Positions 32,061 through 38,589 of a stretch of DNA of 42,034 nt are shown piece by piece. The notes below the pieces were generated by a model that was not told the origin of the DNA, ran no database searches, and was given only the letters and a program-made list of their open reading frames with translations. Numbering within the stretch: the stretch's first letter is position 1; each line of letters begins with the position of its first letter. The stretch spans positions 1 through 42,034 of IMG/VR virus record IMGVR_UViG_3300020202_000042. The stretch is one strand, 5' to 3'. Origin of the DNA: a virus. The position numbers and the translations under genes are program-made.

Positions 32061-32467
32061 TTGTCACCAGGCAAGACCAGCTTCGGCGCCGCATCGTTCT
32101 CCACAAAACGCACGACCATCATTCCGCCTTCGGCCGTCCAACTGATGCCAAACTTGCGCGGCAAACTGTCCGCCGTCTTTATATTGAAGCGCAGCGGCCC
32201 GAACTTCTCTTTCAGCAAGCAGGCCAGAATGTCTTTCATCGCCCGGTGTTCGGGCCCGATCTGTTTCAGCATCGTATCCACTTGGATAAACTGCCCCATG
32301 AACGCCTTGAGCGTCACGACCAGCCGCGGCAGGTCTTCGGCCTTCCAGCCCGCCTGTTCGCGCGCCTGCAATTCCTCAATGTTGAACGGCACAACGGCAT
32401 CGGTTTCCGGTTTCCCGTTTACCGTTTCCGGTTCGCCCGCACTCACCGCCTTAACATCGCTGGACAT
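32057..32467 (-). CDS. Hypothetical protein with repeat-derived N-terminus
   Basis: 136 aa with GGAGACGTGACGA before the ATG. Residues 10-24 (AGEPETVNGKPETD) are encoded by the GAAACC-type repeat, which has therefore entered the coding region. The rest is helical then beta (FGISWTAEGGMMVVRFVEND). No family recognised. Confidence 0.6.
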   Translation of the reverse strand: MSSDVKAVSAGEPETVNGKPETDAVVPFNIEELQAREQAGWKAEDLPRLVVTLKAFMGQFIQVDTMLKQIGPEHRAMKDILACLLKEKFGPLRFNIKTADSLPRKFGISWTAEGGMMVVRFVENDAAPKLVLPGDK

Positions 32468-32512
32468 TCGTCACGTCTCCAAACCAGAAACAGTAAACCG
32501 AAAACCGAAAAC
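32401..32512. repeat. GAAACC-type repeats in inverted pair, locus 2
   Basis: A tract at 32401-32433 (GGTTTCC type) and one at 32481-32512 (AAACCGAAAACC type) face each other across about 47 bases; about 24 of 29 aligned bases can pair. One arm is in the start of the 136-aa gene, the other in the gap upstream. Confidence 0.55.
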
Positions 32513-32517
32513 ATTTG

Positions 32518-32709
32518 TTATAGCCTTACCCCGCCTTCGCCTTCATCCCGCAGATCCCGCAGCACCTTGTCCAGGTCGAAGCGCAGTTTGGAACGCCCGC
32601 CGCCGCCTTTCAGCGGCACGATCACCCCGGCGTCAATGCGCCGATAGATCGTGTGCCGCGACAGCCGCAGGACCGTCGCCAGTTCTATGACGGTCACAAT
32701 CCGCGGCAT
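32518..32709 (-). CDS. Small excisionase-type HTH protein
   Basis: 63 aa. VIELATVLRLSRHTIYRRI (8-26) is a MerR/excisionase-type helix-turn-helix, followed by a Gly-rich wing and LRFDLDKVLRDL. AGGG precedes the ATG. It could regulate late genes or aid recombination; the integrase-linked gene at 736 is the better excisionase candidate. Confidence 0.7.
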   Translation of the reverse strand: MPRIVTVIELATVLRLSRHTIYRRIDAGVIVPLKGGGGRSKLRFDLDKVLRDLRDEGEGGVRL

Positions 32710-32711
32710 GG

Positions 32712-33164
32712 TTAACCCTGTGTTTCAGCGTCGACGACTTCGGCCTTCTTGCCTTTGGTTTTCTTCTCTGCCTTCAGCGCCGCGGCGGCCGCCGCTTCCT
32801 TCGCTTCCTGTCCGGCAATCAACTGCATCCAGGGAAACGTCGGCGCCGGGTGCGGTGCCAGCTTGTGGTACGCCTTCAGCGCGTCGCGGCTCATCTGCCG
32901 CACAGTCGGGTTGTGGCACTCCGGGTACAGTTCCTTGTACTCCATGCTGGCCACGTCTTTTTTACTGAATCCGACCGACACCAGCGCGTCGCGGCTCGCC
33001 TTCTGTAACTGCGCCGCCAGTTCGTCATTGATCCGCAAGCCCGGCGGCAAACCCTTGTTCGTCTCCACGGCATTGGGCCACAGCGTGAACGACCGCCCCC
33101 GGATCCGCCGCGCCTGAAGCCCGCCGCAGATGTCCACCAGGTCGGCTACAAATCGTTGCTGCAT
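32712..33164 (-). CDS. Hypothetical protein with Ala/Lys-rich tail
   Basis: 150 aa with GAGGAGAAACCC before the ATG. The N-terminal half is mixed; residues 115-145 form an Ala/Lys/Glu helix and a basic linker (KKTKGKKAEV). No family recognised. Confidence 0.6.
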   Translation of the reverse strand: MQQRFVADLVDICGGLQARRIRGRSFTLWPNAVETNKGLPPGLRINDELAAQLQKASRDALVSVGFSKKDVASMEYKELYPECHNPTVRQMSRDALKAYHKLAPHPAPTFPWMQLIAGQEAKEAAAAAALKAEKKTKGKKAEVVDAETQG

Positions 33165-33197
33165 GGGTTTCTCCTCGGCTCCGACCCCGCCGGCTCC

Positions 33198-33518
33198 TCA
33201 GTCGTTGCGTGAAAACAAATCGGTGTCGGCATACTTCGCCGGTACGTCGAGCAAGCGTTCAATGGCTTTGCGCGCCATGGCCGCCGCGCGGTCTTCGGCT
33301 TCCTTGCGCAACTTGTCGACGTCGACCGTGCGCACGCGATGCGTCGCCTGTCGACAGCCGCTGCAAAGGTGCTTTACTTCGTCGCCGGATCCGACGGGGA
33401 AAATGTGCGGGGCCCAATTATGAGCCGCAAACACGGCGTCGTTGTCGTTGTCCGCGGACTTGCCGGCAGCGCCGCAGCGGTCGCAAACAACCTGCACTTT
33501 CACGACGCGCTTGAACAT
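33198..33518 (-). CDS. Small zinc-ribbon protein
   Basis: 106 aa from the ATG at 33518 (GGAG eight bases upstream; an ATG 18 bases earlier has a poorer site). CDRC (12-15) and CSGC (52-55) suggest zinc binding, with AHNWAPHIFP between and a helical C-terminus. It resembles the 78-aa protein at 31639 in layout (CxxC, AxxWxxPHI, CxxC), so the two may be paralogues. Confidence 0.65.
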   Translation of the reverse strand: MFKRVVKVQVVCDRCGAAGKSADNDNDAVFAAHNWAPHIFPVGSGDEVKHLCSGCRQATHRVRTVDVDKLRKEAEDRAAAMARKAIERLLDVPAKYADTDLFSRND

Positions 33519-33523
33519 GGGAC

Positions 33524-33721
33524 CTACTCCGGGCATTTGTAACGCTTCGCCAGTTCCATCGCCGTCACTTCACTAACGACCGTGTGACCGTAGGGCCCGC
33601 AGGTTCCGTCAGCCCACACCTGAACAAAGCAGATGTAAACGAAGCGCCGCGGTAAAACGCACCGCGCCAACCAGCGGTAGAAGTCGTCTCGCTTGCGCCG
33701 GTAAACGTGTTTCCAGGACAT
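33524..33721 (-). CDS. Small hypothetical protein
   Basis: 65 aa with AAAGGCACTC before the ATG. Basic N-terminus (WKHVYRRKRDDFYRWL), then a hydrophobic strand and a helix (TAMELAKRYKCPE). No family recognised. Confidence 0.55.
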   Translation of the reverse strand: MSWKHVYRRKRDDFYRWLARCVLPRRFVYICFVQVWADGTCGPYGHTVVSEVTAMELAKRYKCPE

Positions 33722-33746
33722 GAGTGCCTTTCGTCGTAGGCGTTGA

Positions 33747-33786
33747 GGCCGCGGGGCGCCGGCGATTAAGAGAAGCGCCCGCGGCC
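33747..33786. other. GC-rich hairpin between two leftward genes
   Basis: GGCCGCGGGGCG (33747-33758) pairs with CGCCCGCGGCC (33776-33786), an 11-bp stem with a one-base bulge. No T-run, so RNA processing or attenuation is more likely than termination. Confidence 0.5.
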
Positions 33787-33813
33787 GTCACAAGCCCTCT
33801 CGCCAGGGCGCCG

Positions 33814-34230
33814 CTACTGTGGCTTTACGTCTTCTGCTTTGGGTCGAATGCTCAGACTTTCGCGCGTCGTGATTTTCGCGCACGCCTTCAAGTCTTTGTG
33901 GATGCCGGAATCGATCAGCTTGCGCAACGCGCTCGTGTCCGGACACCGCGGGCAAAGTTCGTCGAACCACACGTCGTTCCTTATTGCCTTCTGCAACTTC
34001 TCGACGCTGAACGTGTAGACCTTGCTTTCAATCAGTAGCGCTTCGCAGCCGCCCGGCGTCATGTACCGCTGCAATTCCGCCGTGTGCAGCCCCGCCTTGA
34101 TCGCCTCTTTGTACTGGTCAATGCGCGCCTGAATCTTCGCCAGTTCAAACTGCGACGCCGCGCAAAGCTCAATGAGCATGTTCAGCGAGTCCGTGTTTGC
34201 AGCGGTCGCGGTGTTCGCAGTCTTCGCCAT
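33814..34230 (-). CDS. First gene of the leftward arm, hypothetical
   Basis: 138 aa from the ATG at 34230 (GAGGG upstream). Helical (SLNMLIELCAASQFELAKIQ, ARIDQYKEAIKAGLHTAEL), with CPRC near residues 92-95. It is the promoter-proximal gene of the late-type operon, so an early regulatory role is possible; no family recognised. Confidence 0.55.
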   Translation of the reverse strand: MAKTANTATAANTDSLNMLIELCAASQFELAKIQARIDQYKEAIKAGLHTAELQRYMTPGGCEALLIESKVYTFSVEKLQKAIRNDVWFDELCPRCPDTSALRKLIDSGIHKDLKACAKITTRESLSIRPKAEDVKPQ

Positions 34231-34511
34231 GGGCGCACCCTCAATTTGCAATTGTTGGACGCTTCATTAACTCACGCTTCTGTCACGATGAAAACAGGTT
34301 GAACACCCAAAGTTCTTCGTGGCGCGTTCTGGCGCGTAGTGGCGTGGAGCATCCGCCGCGCCGCCATGGTCTAATTGGAAGGCCAAACAACCGAAAAATT
34401 GAAAACTGTGAACAGGAAACCCTAACGGTAAACGCAAGCGCCCGTAACACGATGTATGCACTTCGTGCTACCGCTGGGGTCAAATAACGGTTATAGTGGG
34501 AACTCGCCTCT
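34231..34511. promoter_or_regulatory. Divergent control region between the two arms
   Basis: 281 bases with no convincing gene. Leftward: an inverted repeat CAATT-TGC-AATTG (34242-34254) lies just before the first minus-strand gene, with TTAATG as a possible -10. Rightward: TATAGT (34492-34497) is a good -10 placed so that the transcript would start about 8 bases before the ATG at 34512; no good -35 is seen, which suggests an activator. Tandem 10-bp repeats (34320-34349) and a GAAACC-type tract (34386-34433) lie between. Confidence 0.5.
34320..34349. repeat. Tandem 10-bp iterons, TGGCGCGTAG type
   Basis: Three head-to-tail units TGGCGCGTTC, TGGCGCGTAG, TGGCGTGGAG in the divergent control region, helically phased; a candidate binding site for a phage regulator. 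Confidence 0.6.
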
Positions 34512-34811
34512 ATGGGTGGTGGCTGGGACTCGTTACCAACGTTCCGCTGTCCCACGTGCGGGCAAGCTACCGCGCGACGTATCGACGTTCCCAGTTCACC
34601 TGCACTTGTTAGTAGCTGCCCGACGCCGGCGCCGAAGTTTCTCAAAGCCCACGAAATGGCCGGCGTTCTCCGTTGCAGCACCACAACATTGCGCCGCATG
34701 CGCCGCCGCTTCTTGAAGGACGGCGTCTACAAGCCGCCCGGCTGCCGCCAGTTGCTCTACGACCGCGACATTGTCGTGCACTTGGTCCGCTCACACCGCG
34801 AAGGAAACTAA
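34512..34811 (+). CDS. HTH DNA-binding protein with N-terminal zinc motif
   Basis: 99 aa. CPTC (residues 13-16) is followed by a linker and a MerR/excisionase-type helix-turn-helix at about 40-95 (FLKAHEMAGVLRCSTTTLRR). No ribosome site is seen; the -10-like TATAGT suggests a nearly leaderless message. It is the first rightward gene and may control the neighbouring operons. Confidence 0.6.
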   Translation: MGGGWDSLPTFRCPTCGQATARRIDVPSSPALVSSCPTPAPKFLKAHEMAGVLRCSTTTLRRMRRRFLKDGVYKPPGCRQLLYDRDIVVHLVRSHREGN

Positions 34812-34813
34812 AC

Positions 34814-35026
34814 ATGGACAATTGCCCGCACTGCAAACGCCCGATGGCCTGCGACAAATGCGGGCGCGATTTGACGAAGCCTCTGCCGCGCGAAGACGCG
34901 CCATGGATGGGCGAGCGTTGCAGATGCGGCGCGCGAATCAGCGCGCGCGTCGAAGAGCACGAACTTGAAATGCTCCGCCGCAAACATGACCGAGGAATTT
35001 ACGACAACGAGGGGAGCGACCTTTGA
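34814..35026 (+). CDS. Small zinc-ribbon protein
   Basis: 70 aa with AAGGAAACTAAAC before the ATG. CPHC, CDKC and CRCG pairs (residues 4-38) indicate zinc binding. Ends in overlap with the next start. Function unknown. Confidence 0.65.
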   Translation: MDNCPHCKRPMACDKCGRDLTKPLPREDAPWMGERCRCGARISARVEEHELEMLRRKHDRGIYDNEGSDL

Positions 35027-35256
35027 AACTGGGCGACAGAGTCCGCGACCGTTACGGCTGTCCGGGTACTGTGCGACAACTGTTCGACGACTTCAGCGCG
35101 ATTTCCGCCAGTTGCAATTCATTGACCGGCGCCGAATGGCTCGCCGCGCAAAACATCCCGATACCCGAAGAGAAACTTTCGGAAATGTGGGCCAGCGTTC
35201 TATGCGACACCGGCGGTTCGATCTGGTCGCCCGTGTCGCTACTCACACCGCTATAG
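35023..35256 (+). CDS. Small hypothetical protein
   Basis: 77 aa with a TTG start in overlap with the preceding stop, and a strong site GAGGGGAG six bases upstream. The N-terminus (KLGDRVRDRYGCPGTV) has the look of a small beta-barrel that ends with a helix. No family recognised. Confidence 0.6.
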   Translation: MKLGDRVRDRYGCPGTVRQLFDDFSAISASCNSLTGAEWLAAQNIPIPEEKLSEMWASVLCDTGGSIWSPVSLLTPL

Positions 35257-35264
35257 GACCAACG

Positions 35265-35285
35265 AAAAAGCCCGCCGAAGCGGGC
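35265..35285 (-). terminator. Rho-independent terminator of the repressor operon
   Basis: On the minus strand GCCCGC-TTCG-GCGGGC is followed by TTTTT, 29 bases after the stop of the 251-aa gene. It ends the leftward repressor/membrane-protein transcript before it meets the rightward genes. Confidence 0.85.
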
Positions 35286-35313
35286 CCCAAAACTCTTGCG
35301 TAAACTTGCGTAG

Positions 35314-36069
35314 TCAATTCTTGGGATTCGCGGCCAAGTAGGCATTGGCGAAAGAGTCGGCCCACTTTTCAACCGCTCCATCGATCGCATTCTTAACGAC
35401 CTCAGTACCAGCGATACCTACACCGCCGTCACTCCAAAGTACGACTGACATTATTGCCGGTTCCCCTGCGAACCCACGCATTGCTACCGATGTGAAATTG
35501 CAATGCGTGGAATACATGAAAGCGTTGCGGTCCTTCAGCGCAGTGAACTCGATAGCAAGTGTGTTTGCGCTCTCCTCGTCCGTTACGGGAACGCCAAGAC
35601 TACGCAATCTCAATTCGGCCTTTTGGGTTAATCGCGCGTCGGATTGGACGGCGTCTTTCAGAACGTCGCTTACAAAGACTCCAACCCGAACGGGGCCGCA
35701 GGCGGTTAATTTTTGTTTGTCCTTTAGAAGTGGCGCGCCCCTCATGGCGCCTACGAACATTTGGGCCTTCGTTAATTCTCTCACCACTTCCTTTTCTACG
35801 ACCTTTTCGACGACGACCTCTTTAATTTTCGGTACCTCGACAGTGCGGATAACCTCGCGGTCCTTCGGGACCTCCACTGTTTTCGTCACAACTTTTTCAA
35901 TCGTCCCCGGCTTTTTGTTCACCCACAGAAAGCAGAACACAACAGCCGCCACACCTGCCAGACCGAACCCCAGCCAGGCTAACTGTTCGCGATCATCCAT
36001 GGGTGCGCGCCCACGTCCGCCCTTAAGCATTTGCGCCGCTGTTTGTGGGTCCATTTGTTCAATGGCCAT
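35314..36069 (-). CDS. Membrane-anchored protein in the lysogeny operon
   Basis: 251 aa; start has the G-run site GGGGGGATTT. Cytoplasmic N-terminus (1-30), one membrane span (31-50), a repeat-like Lys/Glu/Val stalk (TVEVPKDREVIRTVEVPKIK, residues about 65-95), then an external domain of mixed structure with Cys residues. It lies 26 bases after the repressor gene and before a terminator, so it is probably expressed in lysogens. Superinfection exclusion or lysogenic conversion is a reasonable guess. No family recognised. Confidence 0.65.
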   Translation of the reverse strand: MAIEQMDPQTAAQMLKGGRGRAPMDDREQLAWLGFGLAGVAAVVFCFLWVNKKPGTIEKVVTKTVEVPKDREVIRTVEVPKIKEVVVEKVVEKEVVRELTKAQMFVGAMRGAPLLKDKQKLTACGPVRVGVFVSDVLKDAVQSDARLTQKAELRLRSLGVPVTDEESANTLAIEFTALKDRNAFMYSTHCNFTSVAMRGFAGEPAIMSVVLWSDGGVGIAGTEVVKNAIDGAVEKWADSFANAYLAANPKN

Positions 36070-36095
36070 AAATCCCCCCGTATTTCATAGGTGTT

Positions 36096-36668
36096 TTACT
36101 TCTTACGTTTCTTCCCGTACTTCCGTGTCGCCTCGCCGATCTTCTCGTCCGGCCCTGCCTCAGCAGCAGTACTCGGCGCGTCGTAGATCTTCAACCCCGC
36201 CGCCTTGTCGTGCTTAATCGTCGTGCCCGCCGGTACCGCTTCGTTGCGCAGTAGGAACGCCCGTTGCTCTTTCAGCTTCTCCAGAATCCCCCGCGCATGA
36301 TCCAGAAGCAACGCCATGGGCCGTTCCTTCCAATAACCTTCACCCATGGCCGTCATTTCGTCGACCACGCGACTGAGTGCAACCAAGTCGTCTAGATCGG
36401 TCGCGCTGAGATTGCTGAATCGGCCGGCAGTACTGAGCGCATCCGCCGCCGGCGGAACCTTCAGCAATATGTCGTCCGGCCGCAAACCCAGCATCACGGC
36501 CAGAATTGCAACCTGTCTGCATCCTGCCTCGTTTTGTGCATTTACCCAACGGTGCCAGGCACTAACGTCAGCCCCCACTGCTTTCATAAGGACTGGAATC
36601 GTTAAATCACTCGTCTGCTTTGCACGAGCCAAACGCGCGCCGATTTCCTGCAGCGTTGCGACTTCCAT
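36096..36668 (-). CDS. Helix-turn-helix repressor (immunity repressor candidate)
   Basis: 190 aa with GGGAGAGG before the ATG. Residues 5-60 have a Cro/C1-type helix-turn-helix (ARLARAKQTSDLTIPVLMKA, then VSAWHRWVNAQNEAGCRQVA). The C-terminal part is helical and ends in a basic tail (RKYGKKRKK). No Ser-Lys peptidase of the LexA/CI type is seen, so induction may not use RecA cleavage. The promoter lies in the operator region, so the gene is probably autoregulated. Confidence 0.75.
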   Translation of the reverse strand: MEVATLQEIGARLARAKQTSDLTIPVLMKAVGADVSAWHRWVNAQNEAGCRQVAILAVMLGLRPDDILLKVPPAADALSTAGRFSNLSATDLDDLVALSRVVDEMTAMGEGYWKERPMALLLDHARGILEKLKEQRAFLLRNEAVPAGTTIKHDKAAGLKIYDAPSTAAEAGPDEKIGEATRKYGKKRKK

Positions 36669-36684
36669 TTTGCACCTCTCCCTA

Positions 36685-36713
36685 AATTAACCACGAACAT
36701 TGCAAAAGTACAA
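36685..36713 (-). promoter_or_regulatory. Repressor promoter
   Basis: Minus strand -35 TTGTAC (36713-36708), 17-base spacer, -10 TTAATT (36690-36685), followed by a ribosome site and ATG at 36668. The inverted repeat at 36695-36718 covers its -35. Confidence 0.65.
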
Positions 36714-36718
36714 TGTTC
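36695..36718. promoter_or_regulatory. Operator-like inverted repeat 1
   Basis: GAACATTG (36695-36702), eight-base spacer, CAATGTTC (36711-36718). It spans the -35 and spacer of the repressor promoter and is a likely autoregulatory operator. Confidence 0.7.
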
Positions 36719-36739
36719 ACTAGGCAAAGCACATGTTTT

Positions 36740-36752
36740 TACGATCATCGTA
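36740..36752. promoter_or_regulatory. Operator-like inverted repeat 2
   Basis: TACGAT-C-ATCGTA, a 13-bp palindrome midway between the two promoters. Confidence 0.7.
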
Positions 36753-36762
36753 TTTTTAGCAG

Positions 36763-36791
36763 TTGACAGCGTAAAAGTACGATGATACTTT
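36763..36791 (+). promoter_or_regulatory. Early rightward promoter (leaderless start)
   Basis: TTGACA (36763-36768), exactly 17 bases, then TACTTT (36786-36791). The A of the ATG at 36798 lies at the expected +1. The spacer and -10 hold inverted repeat 3 (AAAGTA-CGATGA-TACTTT, 36774-36791), so a repressor bound there would block polymerase. Confidence 0.8.
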
Positions 36792-36797
36792 ATCGGC

Positions 36798-37043
36798 ATG
36801 AAAAACGCCCAGAAAGAATTAATTCTGCCGCAAGCCCTCGCCGAGTCCGCCGGTGAACTGCTGGCAGAAGGTAAAAACCGCCTCGCACGCAAAATCCTGC
36901 ACGCCTACATCGATGCCGCCATTCCTGATGAAACCAACAATGGCGCATCCATCGCCGCCGAAGCCACCAGCAACTACCCGCGCCGCCGCAAACCCGCCGC
37001 GCCGCCACGCCACGAACGGAAAACCGAAAACCAGAAACCGTAA
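36798..37043 (+). CDS. First early gene, small helical protein
   Basis: 81 aa starting at the predicted transcription start, so probably leaderless. Residues 8-45 are helical (LILPQALAESAGELLAEGKN, RLARKILHAYIDAAI), then a basic Pro/Arg-rich tail whose last residues (ERKTENQKP) come from the GAAACC-type repeat. The place equals that of cro, but no HTH is evident. Confidence 0.6.
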   Translation: MKNAQKELILPQALAESAGELLAEGKNRLARKILHAYIDAAIPDETNNGASIAAEATSNYPRRRKPAAPPRHERKTENQKP

Positions 37044-37047
37044 ACCA
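37017..37047. repeat. GAAACC-type purine repeat, locus 4
   Basis: Tract of GGAAAACCG, AAAACCAG and AAACCGTAAACC units spanning the 3' end of the first early gene. Confidence 0.55.
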
Positions 37048-37073
37048 GTCCGTCACTCCGGGGGGAGACATTC

Positions 37074-37709
37074 TTGAAGCACGACAATTTCACGGGCAGC
37101 GCTCGCCTGCCCGTCCAAACTGGATATCCGGAAACCGCCACCGGCGGACGGACCCGCAACGTCGAACGCGTCCCGCGCGCCGTCGTCCTGCGGCGCGAAA
37201 TCCCCGTGAACGAGAGGTCGGATTTCGCTCAACTGCGCCAGTCCGCACGGAAACCCCGAAACCAGAAACCGGAAAGCGAAAACATGTCGTTGCGTTGCGT
37301 TCACTCACGCGTCGGCCGCGCGCTCGTCCTCGCCGCCGCCGCCGGCCTGATTGTGCTGTTGCTCTACGGCTGCGAACGCAACGCCTACAGCACGGGCCCC
37401 ACGCTGCGCTCACCCCAAAGTATGCAGTTGCCCGTGCACGACGCCGACGTGGTCGACGTTGAAGAACTCGAACGCATGATGCAACTCAGCCAGGAGCATT
37501 GCGCGGAGTGCCAACAGGCGAAAAACCGCATTCCGGAACCCGCGATCGACCTGCCCGTCGAAGTTCCCGCCGTAGCTGAAAAGGTCTACACAGGCGAACC
37601 GGGCAGCGCCACCGGCCGCCCGCTCGAAATGTGGGAACTCAACGGCAAGTACGGCACTTGGTCCTGCGGGCCAGAAGGTTGCGGCCCGAAACCGGAGGGC
37701 GCCAAGTGA
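37074..37709 (+). CDS. Probable lipoprotein, two possible starts
   Basis: The open frame from a TTG at 37074 (strong G-run site CCGGGGGGAGAC) encodes 211 aa. An internal ATG at 37284 would give 141 aa beginning with a signal peptide (ALVLAAAAGLIVLLLYGC) and lipobox Cys30. The long form would bury this signal after 70 residues partly encoded by the GAAACC repeat (ARKPRNQKPESEN). The mature part has CAECQQAKN and WSCGPEGCGP. The short form looks functional; a role in exclusion or envelope interaction is speculative. Confidence 0.6.
   Translation: MKHDNFTGSARLPVQTGYPETATGGRTRNVERVPRAVVLRREIPVNERSDFAQLRQSARKPRNQKPESENMSLRCVHSRVGRALVLAAAAGLIVLLLYGCERNAYSTGPTLRSPQSMQLPVHDADVVDVEELERMMQLSQEHCAECQQAKNRIPEPAIDLPVEVPAVAEKVYTGEPGSATGRPLEMWELNGKYGTWSCGPEGCGPKPEGAK
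37248..37283. repeat. GAAACC-type purine repeat, locus 5
   Basis: Tract of GGAAACCCCG, AAACCAG and AAACCGGAAAG units ending directly before the internal ATG at 37284. Confidence 0.55.
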
Positions 37710-38062
37710 ACATCCAAGAACAGGAACAGGTCGTCGAAAACCTGATGGGACCCTACGAACATGCCATCGTGATCTGCTGCGCCAAGCAATCGGAAGCCAG
37801 TTTTCTGAACCGGCGTATTGTGCTGTTCGGCAATTCGTCGCCGCTCGACGTCGCGCATCTCATCGCGCAGTTGCGGCGGAGTCTGGCCGAAATGCAGAAC
37901 GGCATAGCCGACGATATTCAAGCGATGTGCGGCCTGTCTCCCGAAGAATTCGACTTGCTCGTGCGCCGCTGCGAATTGGCGCGCACAACAGTCCAGCACA
38001 AAGAAATCTCGCACGACATGGCGCCGGCCCCGGACGCGCCGGAAGCGGAGGCTGCCAAGTGA
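37706..38062 (+). CDS. Hypothetical early protein
   Basis: 118 aa with a GTG start overlapping the preceding stop (GTGA) and GGAGGGCGCCAA upstream. Helical (EQEQVVENLMGPYEHAIV, DVAHLIAQLRRSLAEMQNG), ending in an acidic Pro/Ala tail. No family recognised. Confidence 0.6.
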   Translation: MNIQEQEQVVENLMGPYEHAIVICCAKQSEASFLNRRIVLFGNSSPLDVAHLIAQLRRSLAEMQNGIADDIQAMCGLSPEEFDLLVRRCELARTTVQHKEISHDMAPAPDAPEAEAAK

Positions 38063-38430
38063 ACACAATCAACGACGATCGCGACATGTACCTGCGCCTA
38101 GTCTCCGAACTCGTAGGGGAAAAAGTCATTTCTTGCGCCGGCGTAGTGGCGTATCAGACCGAAGACGCCGCCGACATTGGCAGCGGTGCCAAGTGTTTCG
38201 GCCATGGCGAAAAGATGAACGGCGCCATGTTGGCGCAGATGTACGGCCACGCCCTGGGTTCGTTCCTGAAAACGGTCGGTGAAGTCGCCGTTGCAGTTCA
38301 ACGGACAACCAAAGGCGAAATGACCGCTCTGGAATTTCACCGCATCGTCGCGTCTGCCGCCAACGGCGGCAGCGAAAGAGACGTCGGCGGCTACACATTT
38401 TTGAAACGCGTCACACCAGATTCAAAGTAG
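38059..38430 (+). CDS. Hypothetical early protein
   Basis: 123 aa with a GTG start in the same GTGA overlap style and GGAGGCTGCCAA upstream; the start region resembles that of the preceding gene at DNA level (GCCAAGTGAACA). Helical core (KMNGAMLAQMYGHALGSFLK). No family recognised. Confidence 0.6.
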   Translation: MNTINDDRDMYLRLVSELVGEKVISCAGVVAYQTEDAADIGSGAKCFGHGEKMNGAMLAQMYGHALGSFLKTVGEVAVAVQRTTKGEMTALEFHRIVASAANGGSERDVGGYTFLKRVTPDSK

Positions 38431-38589
38431 TGCTGTTTGTCAAAAAACGGCTGCAAGCGTCGTCGTCCTTTCTCCCCCCCCCACAAGGACGGCTTGCAGA
38501 CCGCTACCGACTCCGCCGGCGGGCGTAACGGGCTCGCCCCGCCGGCGGTTCGGATTTCTCGCAACGGGGGAACTTAGGAGGGTCGTACC
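38431..38589. other. Non-coding stretch with two large hairpins
   Basis: Hairpin A: CTGCAAGC (38451-38458) with GCTTGCAG (38492-38499), inside it GTCCTT (38465-38470) with AAGGAC (38485-38490) and a loop containing nine C. Hairpin B: CCGCCGGCGGG (38513-38523) with CCCGCCGGCGG (38538-38548). No strong T-run follows, so a pure terminator is less likely than a structured leader or small RNA before the TTG-started gene at 38590. Confidence 0.6.

Noticed and set aside
34283-34699. 138-codon minus-strand frame across the divergent control region
   Set aside because: It would cover the control elements and oppose a better plus-strand HTH gene; composition looks like shadow sequence.
36798-37043. 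Cro-type repressor call for the first early gene
   Set aside because: Position fits, but no helix-turn-helix pattern is visible in the 81 residues.
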